From Erwinia sp050410775 (GTDB taxonomy: Bacteria > Pseudomonadota > Gammaproteobacteria > Enterobacterales > Enterobacteriaceae), in NCBI RefSeq assembly GCF_050410775.1, contig NZ_CP191229.1: DNA of 64,000 nt. One strand, given 5' to 3'. The position numbers and the translations under genes were made by a program. Below, piece after piece: positions 52,262-61,611 of the stretch (positions are counted from its first letter, which is position 1; each line of letters opens with the position of its first letter). Under the pieces are notes generated by a model. It was not told where the DNA came from, made no database searches, and saw only the letters and a program-made list of their open reading frames with translations.

Positions 52262-52537
52262 ATGGCACGCGTAACCGTACAGGACGCAGTAGAAAAAATT
52301 GGTAACCGTTTTGACCTCGTTCTGGTCGCAGCACGTCGTGCGCGTCAGATGCAGGTAGGCGGTAAAGATCCGCTGGTTCCGGAAGAAAACGATAAATCTA
52401 CCGTTATCGCCCTGCGCGAGATCGAAGAAGGTTTGATCACTAACAAGATTCTGGACGTGCGCGATCGTCAGGAACAGCAGGAACAGGAAGCCGCTGAACT
52501 CCAGGCCGTGACCGCTATCGCTGAAGGTCGTCGTTAA
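52262..52537 (+). CDS. rpoZ: RNA polymerase omega subunit
   Basis: A 91-residue subunit that helps assemble RNA polymerase and forms part of ppGpp site 1. MARVTVQDAVEKIGNRFDLV and VALREIEEGLI-type segments match E. coli apart from a few C-terminal residues. It sits directly before spoT, so the ppGpp sensor subunit and the ppGpp enzyme are co-transcribed. Confidence 0.98.
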   Translation: MARVTVQDAVEKIGNRFDLVLVAARRARQMQVGGKDPLVPEENDKSTVIALREIEEGLITNKILDVRDRQEQQEQEAAELQAVTAIAEGRR

Positions 52538-52559
52538 TCACCCGCCGGTAGGCTAGCCC

Positions 52560-54683
52560 TTGTATCTGTTCGAAAGTCTCAATCAGCTGATTGAAAAATA
52601 CTTGCCTGAGGACCAGATTAAGCGCCTCAAGCAAGCGTATCTCGTCGCACGTGATGCCCACGAGGGACAGACGCGCTCCAGCGGTGAGCCTTATATCACC
52701 CATCCGGTCGCCGTCGCCTGTATCCTGGCTGAAATGAAGCTCGACTATGAAACCCTCATGGCCGCGCTTCTGCATGACGTTATCGAAGACACTCCCGCCA
52801 CCTATCAGGATATGGAACAGCTGTTTGGTAAAAGCGTTGCTGAACTGGTGGAGGGTGTCTCCAAGCTTGATAAGCTGAAATTCCGCGATAAAAAAGAAGC
52901 CCAGGCGGAAAACTTCCGCAAAATGATCATGGCGATGGTGCAGGATATCCGCGTGATCCTGATTAAGCTGGCTGACCGGACGCACAACATGCGCACGCTC
53001 GGTTCGCTTCGTCCGGATAAACGTCGCCGCATCGCGCTGGAAACGCTGGAGATCTACAGTCCTCTGGCGCACCGCCTGGGTATTCACCATCTCAAAACCG
53101 AACTGGAAGAGCTGGGTTTCGAGGCGCTCTACCCTAACCGCTACCGCGTCATTAAAGAAGTGGTGAAAGCCGCCCGCGGCAACCGCAAAGAGATGATTCA
53201 GAAGATCCTTTCTGAAATTGACGGGCGTTTGCAGGAAGCTGATATCGCCTGTCGCGTCAGCGGGCGGGAAAAGCATCTCTACTCCATCTACTGCAAGATG
53301 CACCTGAAAGAGCAGCGTTTCCATTCCATTATGGATATCTATGCTTTCCGGGTCATTGTGCGTGATGTTGATACCTGCTATCGCGTGCTGGGTCAGATGC
53401 ACAGCCTCTATAAGCCCCGTCCTGGCCGGGTAAAAGACTATATCGCCATCCCCAAGGCGAACGGCTATCAGTCCCTGCATACCTCAATGATTGGCCCGCA
53501 CGGCGTGCCGGTCGAAGTCCAGATCCGTACCGAAGATATGGATCAAATGGCGGAAATGGGGGTTGCGGCGCACTGGGCCTATAAGGAACAGGGTGAAACC
53601 GGCACTACCGCGCAGATCCGCGCTCAGCGCTGGCTGCAAAGCCTGCTTGAGCTGCAGCAGAGCGCCGGAAGCTCGTTTGAATTCATTGAAAGCGTGAAGT
53701 CCGATCTCTTCCCGGACGAAATTTACGTTTTCACCCCGGAAGGCCGTATCGTTGAGCTGCCGGCGGGCGCCACGCCGGTCGACTTCGCCTATGCGGTACA
53801 TACCGACATCGGCCATGCCTGCGTCGGCGCGCGCGTCGACCGCCAGCCTTATCCGCTGTCGCAGCCGCTGACCAGCGGGCAGACGGTTGAGATCATTACG
53901 GCACCGGGCGCGCGTCCGAATGCGGCATGGCTCAATTTTGTCGTCAGCTCCAAGGCGCGGGCGAAAATCCGCCAGCTGCTGAAAAACCTGAAGCGGGATG
54001 ACTCCGTCAGCCTGGGCCGTCGCCTGCTTAACCACACGCTGGGCGGCAGCCGCAAACTGGCCGAAATTCCGCCGGAAAACATTCAGCGTGAGCTGGAGCG
54101 GATGAAGCTGGCCACGCTTGACGATCTGCTGGCGGAAATCGGCCTCGGCAACGCCATGAGCGTGGTGGTCGCGAAAAACCTTCAGCAGAGCGATCAGGCA
54201 ACGCCCGCCGCCATCTCGTCGCCTTCCACGTCGCGTAGCAAGCTGCCGATCAAAGGGGCAGACGGTGTGCTGATCACGTTCGCCAAGTGCTGCCGTCCGA
54301 TTCCGGGCGATCCCATTGTGGCGCACGTCAGCCCCGGCAAGGGACTGGTTGTGCACCATGAATCCTGTCGTAATATCCGCGGCTATCAGAAAGAGCCTGA
54401 GAAATTTATGGCCGTTGAATGGGATAAAGTGACCTCCGAGCAGGAGTTCGTGGCGGAAATTAAGGTGGATATGTTCAACCATCAGGGTGCGCTGGCTAAC
54501 CTGACGGCGGCGATTAATACCGCCAAGTCCAATATCCAGAGCCTGAATACGGAAGAAAAAGATGGGCGTGTTTACAGTGCCTTTATCCGTCTGACGGCCC
54601 GTGACCGTGTTCATCTGGCCAATATTATGCGTAAAATTCGCGTAATGCCGGATGTGATTAAAGTTCACCGTAATCGAAACTGA
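52560..54683 (+). CDS. spoT: Bifunctional (p)ppGpp synthetase/hydrolase SpoT
   Basis: Controls the stringent alarmone, mainly as hydrolase. It has 707 residues: HD hydrolase domain (His72-Asp73 and Glu76-Asp77 in LHDVIEDT), synthetase domain (GREKHLYSIYCKM, YKPRPGRVKDYIAIPKANGY), TGS (DEIYVFTPEGRIVELPAGAT), helical region and C-terminal ACT (VDMFNHQGALANLTAAINTA). It starts with TTG as in E. coli, 22 bases after rpoZ, and is five residues longer than E. coli owing to a variable linker near residue 545. Confidence 0.97.
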   Translation: MYLFESLNQLIEKYLPEDQIKRLKQAYLVARDAHEGQTRSSGEPYITHPVAVACILAEMKLDYETLMAALLHDVIEDTPATYQDMEQLFGKSVAELVEGVSKLDKLKFRDKKEAQAENFRKMIMAMVQDIRVILIKLADRTHNMRTLGSLRPDKRRRIALETLEIYSPLAHRLGIHHLKTELEELGFEALYPNRYRVIKEVVKAARGNRKEMIQKILSEIDGRLQEADIACRVSGREKHLYSIYCKMHLKEQRFHSIMDIYAFRVIVRDVDTCYRVLGQMHSLYKPRPGRVKDYIAIPKANGYQSLHTSMIGPHGVPVEVQIRTEDMDQMAEMGVAAHWAYKEQGETGTTAQIRAQRWLQSLLELQQSAGSSFEFIESVKSDLFPDEIYVFTPEGRIVELPAGATPVDFAYAVHTDIGHACVGARVDRQPYPLSQPLTSGQTVEIITAPGARPNAAWLNFVVSSKARAKIRQLLKNLKRDDSVSLGRRLLNHTLGGSRKLAEIPPENIQRELERMKLATLDDLLAEIGLGNAMSVVVAKNLQQSDQATPAAISSPSTSRSKLPIKGADGVLITFAKCCRPIPGDPIVAHVSPGKGLVVHHESCRNIRGYQKEPEKFMAVEWDKVTSEQEFVAEIKVDMFNHQGALANLTAAINTAKSNIQSLNTEEKDGRVYSAFIRLTARDRVHLANIMRKIRVMPDVIKVHRNRN

Positions 54684-54686
54684 CGT

Positions 54687-55385
54687 ATGAATGCCCAACG
54701 CTATGCCCGCATCTGTGAAATGCTGGCCGCCCGTCAGCACGATCTGACCGTCTGCATGGAGCAGGTCCATAAGCCGCACAACGTCTCCGCCGTGATCCGC
54801 ACGGCGGATGCCGTTGGCGTCCATGAGGTTCATGCCGTCTGGCCCGGCAGCCGGATGCGTACCATGGTCTCTTCCGCCGCCGGCAGCAACAGCTGGGTAC
54901 AGGTGAAAACGCACCGCACCATCGTCGATGCGGTCAGCCATCTTAAAAGCCAGGATATGCAAATCCTGGCTACGCACCTCTCCGATACCGCTGTCGATTT
55001 CCGCGAAATTGACTACACCCGTCCGACCTGCATTTTGATGGGTCAGGAAAAAACCGGCATCACTCAGGAAGCCCTTGCGCTGGCCGATCGGGACATCATT
55101 ATCCCGATGGTGGGCATGGTGCAGTCACTGAACGTTTCCGTCGCCTCCGCGCTTATTCTCTATGAAGCCCAGCGTCAGCGTCAGAACGCCGGCATGTATC
55201 AGCATAAAAGCAGTTCGCTTCCCTACAGCGAACAGCAGCGCCTGCTTTTCGAAGGGGGCTATCCGGTGCTGGCGAGAGTGGCGAAACATAAAGGCCTGCC
55301 CTACCCGGAAATTAACGACCGTGGCGAAGTGGTCGCCGATCCTGACTGGTGGGCAACCATGCAAGCTTCGGTGCGGAAAAAATGA
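54687..55385 (+). CDS. trmH: tRNA (guanosine-18-2'-O)-methyltransferase
   Basis: A SPOUT-class enzyme (spoU) that methylates G18 in the tRNA D-loop. It has 232 residues: HKPHNVSAVIRTADAVGVHE, CILMGQEKTGITQEALALAD and the SAM-knot SLNVSVASALILYEAQRQR, then a basic C-terminal extension. It begins 3 bases after spoT and overlaps recG through ATGA. Confidence 0.96.
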   Translation: MNAQRYARICEMLAARQHDLTVCMEQVHKPHNVSAVIRTADAVGVHEVHAVWPGSRMRTMVSSAAGSNSWVQVKTHRTIVDAVSHLKSQDMQILATHLSDTAVDFREIDYTRPTCILMGQEKTGITQEALALADRDIIIPMVGMVQSLNVSVASALILYEAQRQRQNAGMYQHKSSSLPYSEQQRLLFEGGYPVLARVAKHKGLPYPEINDRGEVVADPDWWATMQASVRKK

Positions 55386-57463
55386 AGGGCCGCCTGCTGG
55401 ATGCCGTTCCGCTGAACTCGCTTTCCGGCGTTGGCGCAAGCCAGGCGGGCAAGCTGGCAAAGCTGGGTCTGGTCACCGTGCAGGATCTGCTGTTACATCT
55501 CCCGCTTCGCTACGAAGACCGCACTCAGCTGTATGCCATTAACGATCTTCTGCCTGATATCTACGCCACGGTGGAAGGCGAAGTGCTGCACAGCGATATT
55601 ACCTTTGGCCGCCGCCGCATGCTGACCTGCCAGATCAGCGACGGCACCGGTATCCTTACCCTACGCTTTTTCAACTTCAATGCGGGCATGAAAAACAGCC
55701 TGGCGCCTGGCCGCCGCGTCACCGCCTATGGCGAGATCAAGCGCGGTCAGCGCGGCGCAGAGATAATCCATCCTGAATACCGCGTTCAGGGAGATAACAG
55801 CGTGGTGGAGCTTCAGGAAACCCTGACGCCGGTCTATTCCACCACCGAAGGCATCCGTCAGGCCACCCTGCGTAATCTCACCGACCAGGCGCTTACGCTG
55901 CTGGAAACCTGCCCGATTGCGGAGCTGCTGCCGCCGGAGCTGAGCCAGGGCATGATCAGCCTTCCAGAAGCGCTGCGTACGCTTCATCGCCCGCCGCCGG
56001 ATATGGCGCTGGCCGATCTGGATAGCGGCAGGCATCCGGCCCAGCGCCGGCTGATTATGGAAGAACTGCTGGCACATAACCTCAGCATGCTGGCGGTTCG
56101 CGCGGGCGCCCAGCGCTATCACGCGCTGCCGATGCCCGCACGACACGATCTGAGTAACAAGCTGCTCGCTACGTTACCGTTCAGCCCTACCGCCGCGCAA
56201 AGCCGTGTGGTGCGTGAAATTGAGCAGGATCTGGCGCATGACTATCCCATGATGCGGCTGGTTCAGGGCGACGTGGGATCGGGGAAAACGCTGGTTGCCG
56301 CGCTGACGGCGCTGAATGTGATCGCTTACGGCAAGCAGGTCGCGCTGATGGCGCCGACCGAACTGCTTGCCGAGCAGCATGCCAGCAATTTCCGCCAGTG
56401 GTTTGCGCCTCTGGGCATTGAAGTGGGCTGGCTGGCCGGTAAACAGAAAGGGAAAGCGCGTCAGGCACAGCAGGAGGCGATTGCCGCCGGGCAGGTTTCG
56501 ATGATCGTGGGCACGCACGCCATTTTTCAGGAGCAGGTGCAGTTTAACGGACTGGCGCTGGTCATTATCGACGAGCAGCACCGGTTCGGCGTCCACCAGC
56601 GTCTGGCGCTGTGGGAGAAGGGAGAAGAGCAGGGCTTCCATCCGCACCAGCTGATCATGACGGCCACGCCGATCCCTCGTACGCTGGCAATGACGGCCTA
56701 CGCCGATCTGGATACCTCGACCATCGATGAGCTGCCGCCGGGCAGAACGCCGGTCACCACCGTCGCCATCCCCGATACGCGCCGGGCGGACATTATTGAA
56801 CGCGTTAAGAATGCCTGTAGCGATGAAGGCCGCCAGGCCTACTGGGTATGTACGCTGATTGAAGAGTCCGAACAGCTTGAGGCCCAGGCCGCAGAAGCTT
56901 TGTGGGAGGAGCTGAAGCTGGCGCTGCCTGAATTAACGGTTGGGCTGGTACATGGCCGCATGAAACCTGCTGAGAAGCAGGCGGTGATGCAGGCGTTCAA
57001 ACAGGGCGACATTCATCTGCTTGTTGCCACCACGGTGATTGAAGTGGGGGTGGACGTTCCCAATGCCAGCCTGATGATTATTGAGAATCCGGAACGTCTT
57101 GGGCTGGCGCAGCTTCACCAGCTACGCGGCCGGGTAGGCCGCGGCTCCGTCGCGTCACACTGCGTCCTGCTCTACAAAGCGCCGCTGAGCAAAACCGCCC
57201 AGAAACGCCTGCAGGTACTGCGGGACAGCACCGACGGCTTCGTGATCGCCCAGTGCGATCTGGAAATTCGCGGCCCCGGCGAACTGCTTGGCACCCGGCA
57301 AACCGGCAACGCCGAGTTTAAGGTTGCCGATCTGCTGCGCGATCAGGCCATGATCCCTGAAGTACAGCGGGTCGCCCGGCATATCCACCAGCATTACCCG
57401 GAGCAGGCTCAGGCGCTGATCGAACGCTGGCTACCGGAAACGGAGCGCTATACCAACGCCTGA
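55382..57463 (+). CDS. recG: ATP-dependent DNA helicase RecG
   Basis: Remodels stalled forks and Holliday junctions. It has 693 residues: an N-terminal wedge domain (OB fold), Walker A GDVGSGKTL, the Walker-B-type IIDEQHRFG, TATPIPRTLAMT, ATTVIEVGVDVPNAS and QLRGRVGRG. The frame opens at 55349, but E. coli RecG starts MKGRLLDAVP, matching the ATG at 55382 that overlaps the trmH stop by 4 bases. Last gene of the rpoZ-spoT-trmH-recG unit. Confidence 0.97.
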   Translation: MKGRLLDAVPLNSLSGVGASQAGKLAKLGLVTVQDLLLHLPLRYEDRTQLYAINDLLPDIYATVEGEVLHSDITFGRRRMLTCQISDGTGILTLRFFNFNAGMKNSLAPGRRVTAYGEIKRGQRGAEIIHPEYRVQGDNSVVELQETLTPVYSTTEGIRQATLRNLTDQALTLLETCPIAELLPPELSQGMISLPEALRTLHRPPPDMALADLDSGRHPAQRRLIMEELLAHNLSMLAVRAGAQRYHALPMPARHDLSNKLLATLPFSPTAAQSRVVREIEQDLAHDYPMMRLVQGDVGSGKTLVAALTALNVIAYGKQVALMAPTELLAEQHASNFRQWFAPLGIEVGWLAGKQKGKARQAQQEAIAAGQVSMIVGTHAIFQEQVQFNGLALVIIDEQHRFGVHQRLALWEKGEEQGFHPHQLIMTATPIPRTLAMTAYADLDTSTIDELPPGRTPVTTVAIPDTRRADIIERVKNACSDEGRQAYWVCTLIEESEQLEAQAAEALWEELKLALPELTVGLVHGRMKPAEKQAVMQAFKQGDIHLLVATTVIEVGVDVPNASLMIIENPERLGLAQLHQLRGRVGRGSVASHCVLLYKAPLSKTAQKRLQVLRDSTDGFVIAQCDLEIRGPGELLGTRQTGNAEFKVADLLRDQAMIPEVQRVARHIHQHYPEQAQALIERWLPETERYTNA

Positions 57464-57465
57464 GG

Positions 57466-58131
57466 TTACCGTCCGCTAAAAGCTGCCATGCTGCCCACGG
57501 CATCGCCGATCGCCTGCTCTCCAGACGTCAGTTCGATAATCACCCTTTTCACCTGTGGCTGTTCAATCAGACTATGCAGTACCGCCGCTACGTCTTCGCG
57601 GGGCACGGTTCCGTAAGGAATAGCCAGCCCCATCCGTACTTTTCCGTTCCCCGGCTCATTGACCAGGGTACCCGGCCGCAGAATGACCCACTCCAGCGGC
57701 GTTGCCGCCAGCATAACGTCAGCCTGTTTTTTGACCTGCATATAGTGCTCAAACGTGGGTGACACCGTCTTACCGCGTCCGGCCTCCGGAAAGGCAGAGA
57801 CAAGAAGAAACCGGCTGATGCCTGCCAGCATGGCGGCTTCAGTAGCAAAACGCGCCCCCCGTCCGTCAATACCCTCAGTCAGATCGACGCCAGCGCCGCC
57901 GGCCCCGGCAGAGAAGACCACGATATCGCATCCGCGCATTGTTTCGGCCAGCCTTTCACTGCTGGTGTTCAGCAGATCGCCATTAACGGGGGTCACTCCG
58001 TCCGCTACTAACTCATCCGCCTGTAAATCCTGACGATGCAGTCCGGTAACGTGATGGCCCGCATTAACCAGGCGTTTCCTGAGCTGTCGCCCTACGCCGC
58101 CCGTTGCCCCTATAAGAAATACCCGGCTCAT
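57466..58131 (-). CDS. NAD(P)-binding atypical SDR / NmrA-like protein
   Basis: A 221-residue Rossmann-fold protein beginning SRVFLIGATGGVGRQLRKRL, with VNGDLLNTS, CDIVVFSAGAGG and VILRPGTLVNEPG. It belongs to the atypical short-chain dehydrogenases (SDR_a5/NmrA-like, similar to YwnB/YhfK of bacilli). The classical Tyr-x3-Lys appears in the altered form YMQVKKQAD. In E. coli the convergent gene after recG is gltS; here this protein takes its place, 2 bases from the recG stop. The physiological role is unknown; a redox-sensing or reductase function is possible. Confidence 0.85.
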   Translation of the reverse strand: MSRVFLIGATGGVGRQLRKRLVNAGHHVTGLHRQDLQADELVADGVTPVNGDLLNTSSERLAETMRGCDIVVFSAGAGGAGVDLTEGIDGRGARFATEAAMLAGISRFLLVSAFPEAGRGKTVSPTFEHYMQVKKQADVMLAATPLEWVILRPGTLVNEPGNGKVRMGLAIPYGTVPREDVAAVLHSLIEQPQVKRVIIELTSGEQAIGDAVGSMAAFSGR

Positions 58132-58239
58132 TCCTACCTCACATTCGTTATGTATTAATCTATGAGACTGTTCAGCCGATTGTAGCCGCTTCCCTTTCCC
58201 TGCACTAAACGTTAGTGGTCATTCAGGCGCAATGTCTGA

Positions 58240-58255
58240 CTGCAAACGATTGCTT
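58240..58255. promoter_or_regulatory. PurR-like box upstream of xanP
   Basis: CTGCAAACGATTGCTT matches the PurR consensus ACGCAAACGTTTGCGT at 12 of 16 positions, with the central AAACG-TTGC core mostly kept. It lies 53 bp before the xanP start, which fits purine repression of a purine transporter (inference). Confidence 0.45.
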
Positions 58256-58307
58256 TTGGCTGGCAGAAGATTAAAATCGCCACTTTGTTCGCCAGGGAAC
58301 CGTGAGA

Positions 58308-59696
58308 ATGTCCGTCAATACCTCCGATGCTGAAGCCGCCCGTAGCCCTGCTTCTGTCACCAACAGTGAGCTTATCTACCGTCTCGAAGATCGCCCGCCG
58401 CTGCCGCAGACGCTGTTTGCCGCCTGCCAGCATCTGCTGGCGATGTTTGTGGCGGTCATTACGCCAGCGCTGCTTATCTGCCAGGCGCTGGGGTTACCCG
58501 CCCAGGATACACAGCACATTATCAGCATGTCGCTGTTCGCCTCCGGCGTGGCGTCGATTCTGCAAATCAAAACCTGGGGGCCGGTAGGTTCGGGCCTGTT
58601 GTCGATTCAGGGCACCAGTTTTAACTTTGTCTCCCCGCTGATTATGGGCGGCCTCGCGCTGAAAAACGGCGGCGCGGATGTGCCAACAATGATGGCAGCC
58701 CTGTTCGGTACGCTGATGCTGGCGTCCTGTACGGAGATGCTGTTGTCACGCGTCCTGCATCTGGCCCGCCGCATTATCACGCCGCTGGTTTCCGGTATTG
58801 TGGTGATGATCATCGGCCTGTCGCTTATCCAGGTCGGACTGACCTCAATTGGCGGCGGTTTCGCGGCCATGAACGATCACACTTTCGGCGCGCCGAAAAA
58901 CCTTCTGCTGGCTGGCGCCGTGCTGTTGGTGATCATTCTGCTCAACCGTCAGCGCAACCCTTACCTTCGCGTCGCCTCGCTGGTGATTGCCATGGCCGTC
59001 GGCTATCTGCTGGCCTGGGCACTGGATATGCTGCCAGCAAGCCCGGCCGCGGTAAACGAGTCGCTGATTACGGTCCCTGTTCCGTTCTACTACGGACTGA
59101 GTATTGACTGGAATCTTTTGATTCCGCTGATGCTGGTCTTTATGGTGACCTCCCTGGAAACCATCGGGGATATCACCGCCACCTCTGACGTTTCCGAACA
59201 ACCGGTCAGCGGCCCGCTCTATATGAAGCGGCTGAAAGGCGGCGTGCTGGCTAATGGCCTGAACTCATTTGTTTCGGCGCTGTTTAACACCTTCCCTAAC
59301 TCCTGCTTTGGCCAGAATAATGGTGTGATCCAGCTGACCGGCGTCGCCAGCCGCTACGTCGGTTTTGTCGTGGCGCTGATGCTGATCGTGCTGGGACTCT
59401 TTCCGGCGGTCAGCGGATTTGTGCAGCATATTCCTGAACCCGTACTGGGCGGCGCAACGTTAGTGATGTTTGGCACCATCGCCGCTTCCGGCGTGCGTAT
59501 CGTTTCGCGCGAGCCGCTGAACCGGCGGGCGATTATGATTATGGCGATCTCGCTGGCGGTCGGATTAGGCGTTTCTCAACAGCCGCTGATCCTGCAGTTC
59601 GCGCCTGAATGGCTGAAAACGTTGTTCTCATCCGGCATTGCCGCCGGCGGGATTACCGCCATCATTCTGAATCTTATCTTTCCACAGGAAAAATAA
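58308..59696 (+). CDS. xanP: Xanthine permease XanP
   Basis: A proton-coupled xanthine importer of the NCS2/NAT family with about 14 membrane segments. It has 462 residues: YRLEDRPPLPQTLFAACQHL, GPVGSGLLSIQGTSFNFVSP, the NAT signature FNTFPNSCFGQNNGVIQLTG and ETIGDITATSDVS, all as in E. coli XanP. The second ATG (58308) fits E. coli; the frame opens at 58302. It is monocistronic, with a hairpin after it and a PurR-like box before it. Confidence 0.95.
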   Translation: MSVNTSDAEAARSPASVTNSELIYRLEDRPPLPQTLFAACQHLLAMFVAVITPALLICQALGLPAQDTQHIISMSLFASGVASILQIKTWGPVGSGLLSIQGTSFNFVSPLIMGGLALKNGGADVPTMMAALFGTLMLASCTEMLLSRVLHLARRIITPLVSGIVVMIIGLSLIQVGLTSIGGGFAAMNDHTFGAPKNLLLAGAVLLVIILLNRQRNPYLRVASLVIAMAVGYLLAWALDMLPASPAAVNESLITVPVPFYYGLSIDWNLLIPLMLVFMVTSLETIGDITATSDVSEQPVSGPLYMKRLKGGVLANGLNSFVSALFNTFPNSCFGQNNGVIQLTGVASRYVGFVVALMLIVLGLFPAVSGFVQHIPEPVLGGATLVMFGTIAASGVRIVSREPLNRRAIMIMAISLAVGLGVSQQPLILQFAPEWLKTLFSSGIAAGGITAIILNLIFPQEK

Positions 59697-59725
59697 GCCT
59701 CTCCTGTGTCATTCTGGGTGCCTGC

Positions 59726-59751
59726 GACGGGCGGTCTGTGAACCGCCCGTC
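59726..59751. terminator. Hairpin between xanP and yicH
   Basis: GACGGGCGGT-CTGTGA-ACCGCCCGTC is a perfect 10-bp stem 29 bases after xanP. It lacks a T-run (ATCATC follows), so it may be a weak terminator or a 3'-end stabiliser. Confidence 0.55.
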
Positions 59752-59826
59752 ATCATCGATGGTTGAGCTTCAGTTTGAAATGAGGCATAACTCGCTCATG
59801 AATGGATGCTCACGGGAAAGGGTGCA

Positions 59827-61509
59827 ATGAAATTACCTGGAAAAATTCTGCTTACGCTGCTGCTGGTGTTACTGCTCATCGTGGTCACGCTTTATGTGCT
59901 GCTGCAAACGCAGTGGGGCGCAGGATGGGTAAGCCGCGCCGTCACGCAGCACACAAACTATCAGCTGGCCTTCAGCAAGCTGGAGCACAACTTTTCCGAT
60001 CCTGCACAACTCATCCTCAACGACGTTTCATTTGGCCGCAAAGCCGCCCCGGCGCTGCTGGCTGCCCGTCACGTGACGCTGACGCTGAGCAGCGCCCAGT
60101 TTACTGAGCCCCACCATTTTGCCGCTATTCAGCTGGAAGAAGGTACGCTCAGGGTCACTGATAACGGCGCTCCCCTTCCCTTCGCGGCGGACAGGCTCCA
60201 GCTGATTAAGATGTCGGTCAACCGTCTCCAGGGCGAATTGCCCCTGGTCGCGCAGCAGGTTAACGGGGGCATCGTTCCCTGGCAGCCCGTTGCGGGAGAC
60301 GTTATCGGAACGGATGCCAGCTTTCAGATGAGCGCGGAATTGCTGGAACTGAACGGTATCCCGGCCAGAAACGTATTCTTGCAGGGCCGCATCAGCAAAC
60401 AGCAGCTGGTAATGAGTAACGTCGGGGCCGATGTAGCGCTGGGCTCGATCACCGCCAGCGCGCAGCGTGATGCCCAGGGCACCTGGCAGGTGGCGAATCT
60501 GCGTCTCAACAGCATTCGCCTGCAAACCTCAGATTCCCTTTCCGGTTTTTTCTCGCCGCTGCGGCGTCTTCCCCCCGTCCACTTCGACCGTATTGATGTC
60601 ACCGGGGCGCGGCTGGAAGGCGCAGACTGGGCCGTCACCGATCTTAATCTGGCGCTGAAAGATCTGACGCTGCGCAACGGTGAATGGGAAAGCGATGAGG
60701 GTTCACTGTCGATGAATGCCCGATCCTTCGTGAACGGTAGCCTGCAACTGAACGATCCAATCCTGAATATGACGTTCTCGCCTGAAGGCGTATCGCTCAC
60801 CCAGTTCAGTTCACGCTGGGTCAACGGCCTGATCCGTACCTCCGGAAAATGGAACCGCAGCGACAAGAAATTGACCCTGGACGAGCTGGCGATTGCCGGG
60901 ATCGAATATACGCTGCCGCTCAACTGGCGCGAGCGCTGGATGAAGCCGCTTCCCGAATGGCTTTCCGCCGTGGAAATCACCAGGTTTGAAGCGAACCGTA
61001 ACCTGATTATCGATATCAATCCGGCATTTCCCTTCCAGATGACCGCCCTGGACGGCAGCGGCAAAAACCTGCTGCTTGCGCGCCAGCGCCAGTGGGGGAT
61101 CTGGTCAGGCAACCTCCGCTTCAACGCGGCCGAAGCCACATTTAACCGCGTCGATATGCGGCATCCTTCAGTAGCGCTCACCGCCGACGATAATACGATT
61201 AACGTGACGGAAATGAGTGCGTTTATCCAGGCGGGTATGGTGGAGAGTCTGGCAACGGTTTCCCAGCAGCCCCAGCGGGCGCTGTCGCTGACGCTACAGG
61301 GCCATGAAGTTCCGGTTAATCTGTTGCAGAACTGGGGCTGGCCGGAGGTTCCGCTGAGCGACAAGGGAGAGCTGCGGTTAAAAATAACCGGAAGCCTGGC
61401 AGCAGAGACGGCGATGAAACCGACGGTGAACGGCATATTGTCGGTCTCCTCTGACGAAAAGTCCCTTGAGCAAAGGCTACAGGCAGGTCAGCTGGTTTCC
61501 GCACCCTGA
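59827..61509 (+). CDS. yicH: AsmA family protein YicH
   Basis: A 560-residue protein with one N-terminal membrane anchor (KILLTLLLVLLLIVVTLYVL) and a large periplasmic part rich in beta strands; AsmA-like segments are TNYQLAFSKLEHNFSDPAQL and the repeating D-x-L-x-L-K-x-L-T pattern. AsmA-type proteins form long hydrophobic grooves and several (TamB, YhdP, YdbH) carry phospholipids to the outer membrane; YicH is a less studied paralogue. The ATG at 59827 is preferred over the GTG-type extended frame at 59806. It follows xanP as in E. coli. Confidence 0.92.
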   Translation: MKLPGKILLTLLLVLLLIVVTLYVLLQTQWGAGWVSRAVTQHTNYQLAFSKLEHNFSDPAQLILNDVSFGRKAAPALLAARHVTLTLSSAQFTEPHHFAAIQLEEGTLRVTDNGAPLPFAADRLQLIKMSVNRLQGELPLVAQQVNGGIVPWQPVAGDVIGTDASFQMSAELLELNGIPARNVFLQGRISKQQLVMSNVGADVALGSITASAQRDAQGTWQVANLRLNSIRLQTSDSLSGFFSPLRRLPPVHFDRIDVTGARLEGADWAVTDLNLALKDLTLRNGEWESDEGSLSMNARSFVNGSLQLNDPILNMTFSPEGVSLTQFSSRWVNGLIRTSGKWNRSDKKLTLDELAIAGIEYTLPLNWRERWMKPLPEWLSAVEITRFEANRNLIIDINPAFPFQMTALDGSGKNLLLARQRQWGIWSGNLRFNAAEATFNRVDMRHPSVALTADDNTINVTEMSAFIQAGMVESLATVSQQPQRALSLTLQGHEVPVNLLQNWGWPEVPLSDKGELRLKITGSLAAETAMKPTVNGILSVSSDEKSLEQRLQAGQLVSAP

Positions 61510-61521
61510 AATACCACTCGT

Positions 61522-61559
61522 TAAGGGGATTGCCTACAGGATGCAATGTGATCCCCTTA
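61522..61559 (+). terminator. Inverted repeat after yicH
   Basis: TAAGGGGAT (61522-61530) and ATCCCCTTA (61551-61559) form a perfect 9-bp stem with a 20-nt loop, 12 bases after the yicH stop and directly before the rluF promoter. The loop itself contains TTGC...GCAA. A terminator without a T-run, or an operator. Confidence 0.45.
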
Positions 61560-61561
61560 TA

Positions 61562-61590
61562 TTCGCAATGTCCCGCAGTTAAGGTATAGT
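61562..61590 (+). promoter_or_regulatory. Sigma-70 promoter for rluF
   Basis: TTCGCA, 17 bp, TATAGT (4/6 and 5/6 matches) 21 bp upstream of the rluF start, whose Shine-Dalgarno GGAGG lies 5 bases before the ATG. Confidence 0.65.
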
Positions 61591-61611
61591 CCGCTTTTTT
61601 ACGGAGGAACT

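Noticed and set aside
53484..54977. 497-residue minus-strand open frame opposite spoT
   Set aside because: Antisense shadow of spoT/trmH; the His- and Arg-rich translation is typical of reverse-strand GC-rich coding DNA.
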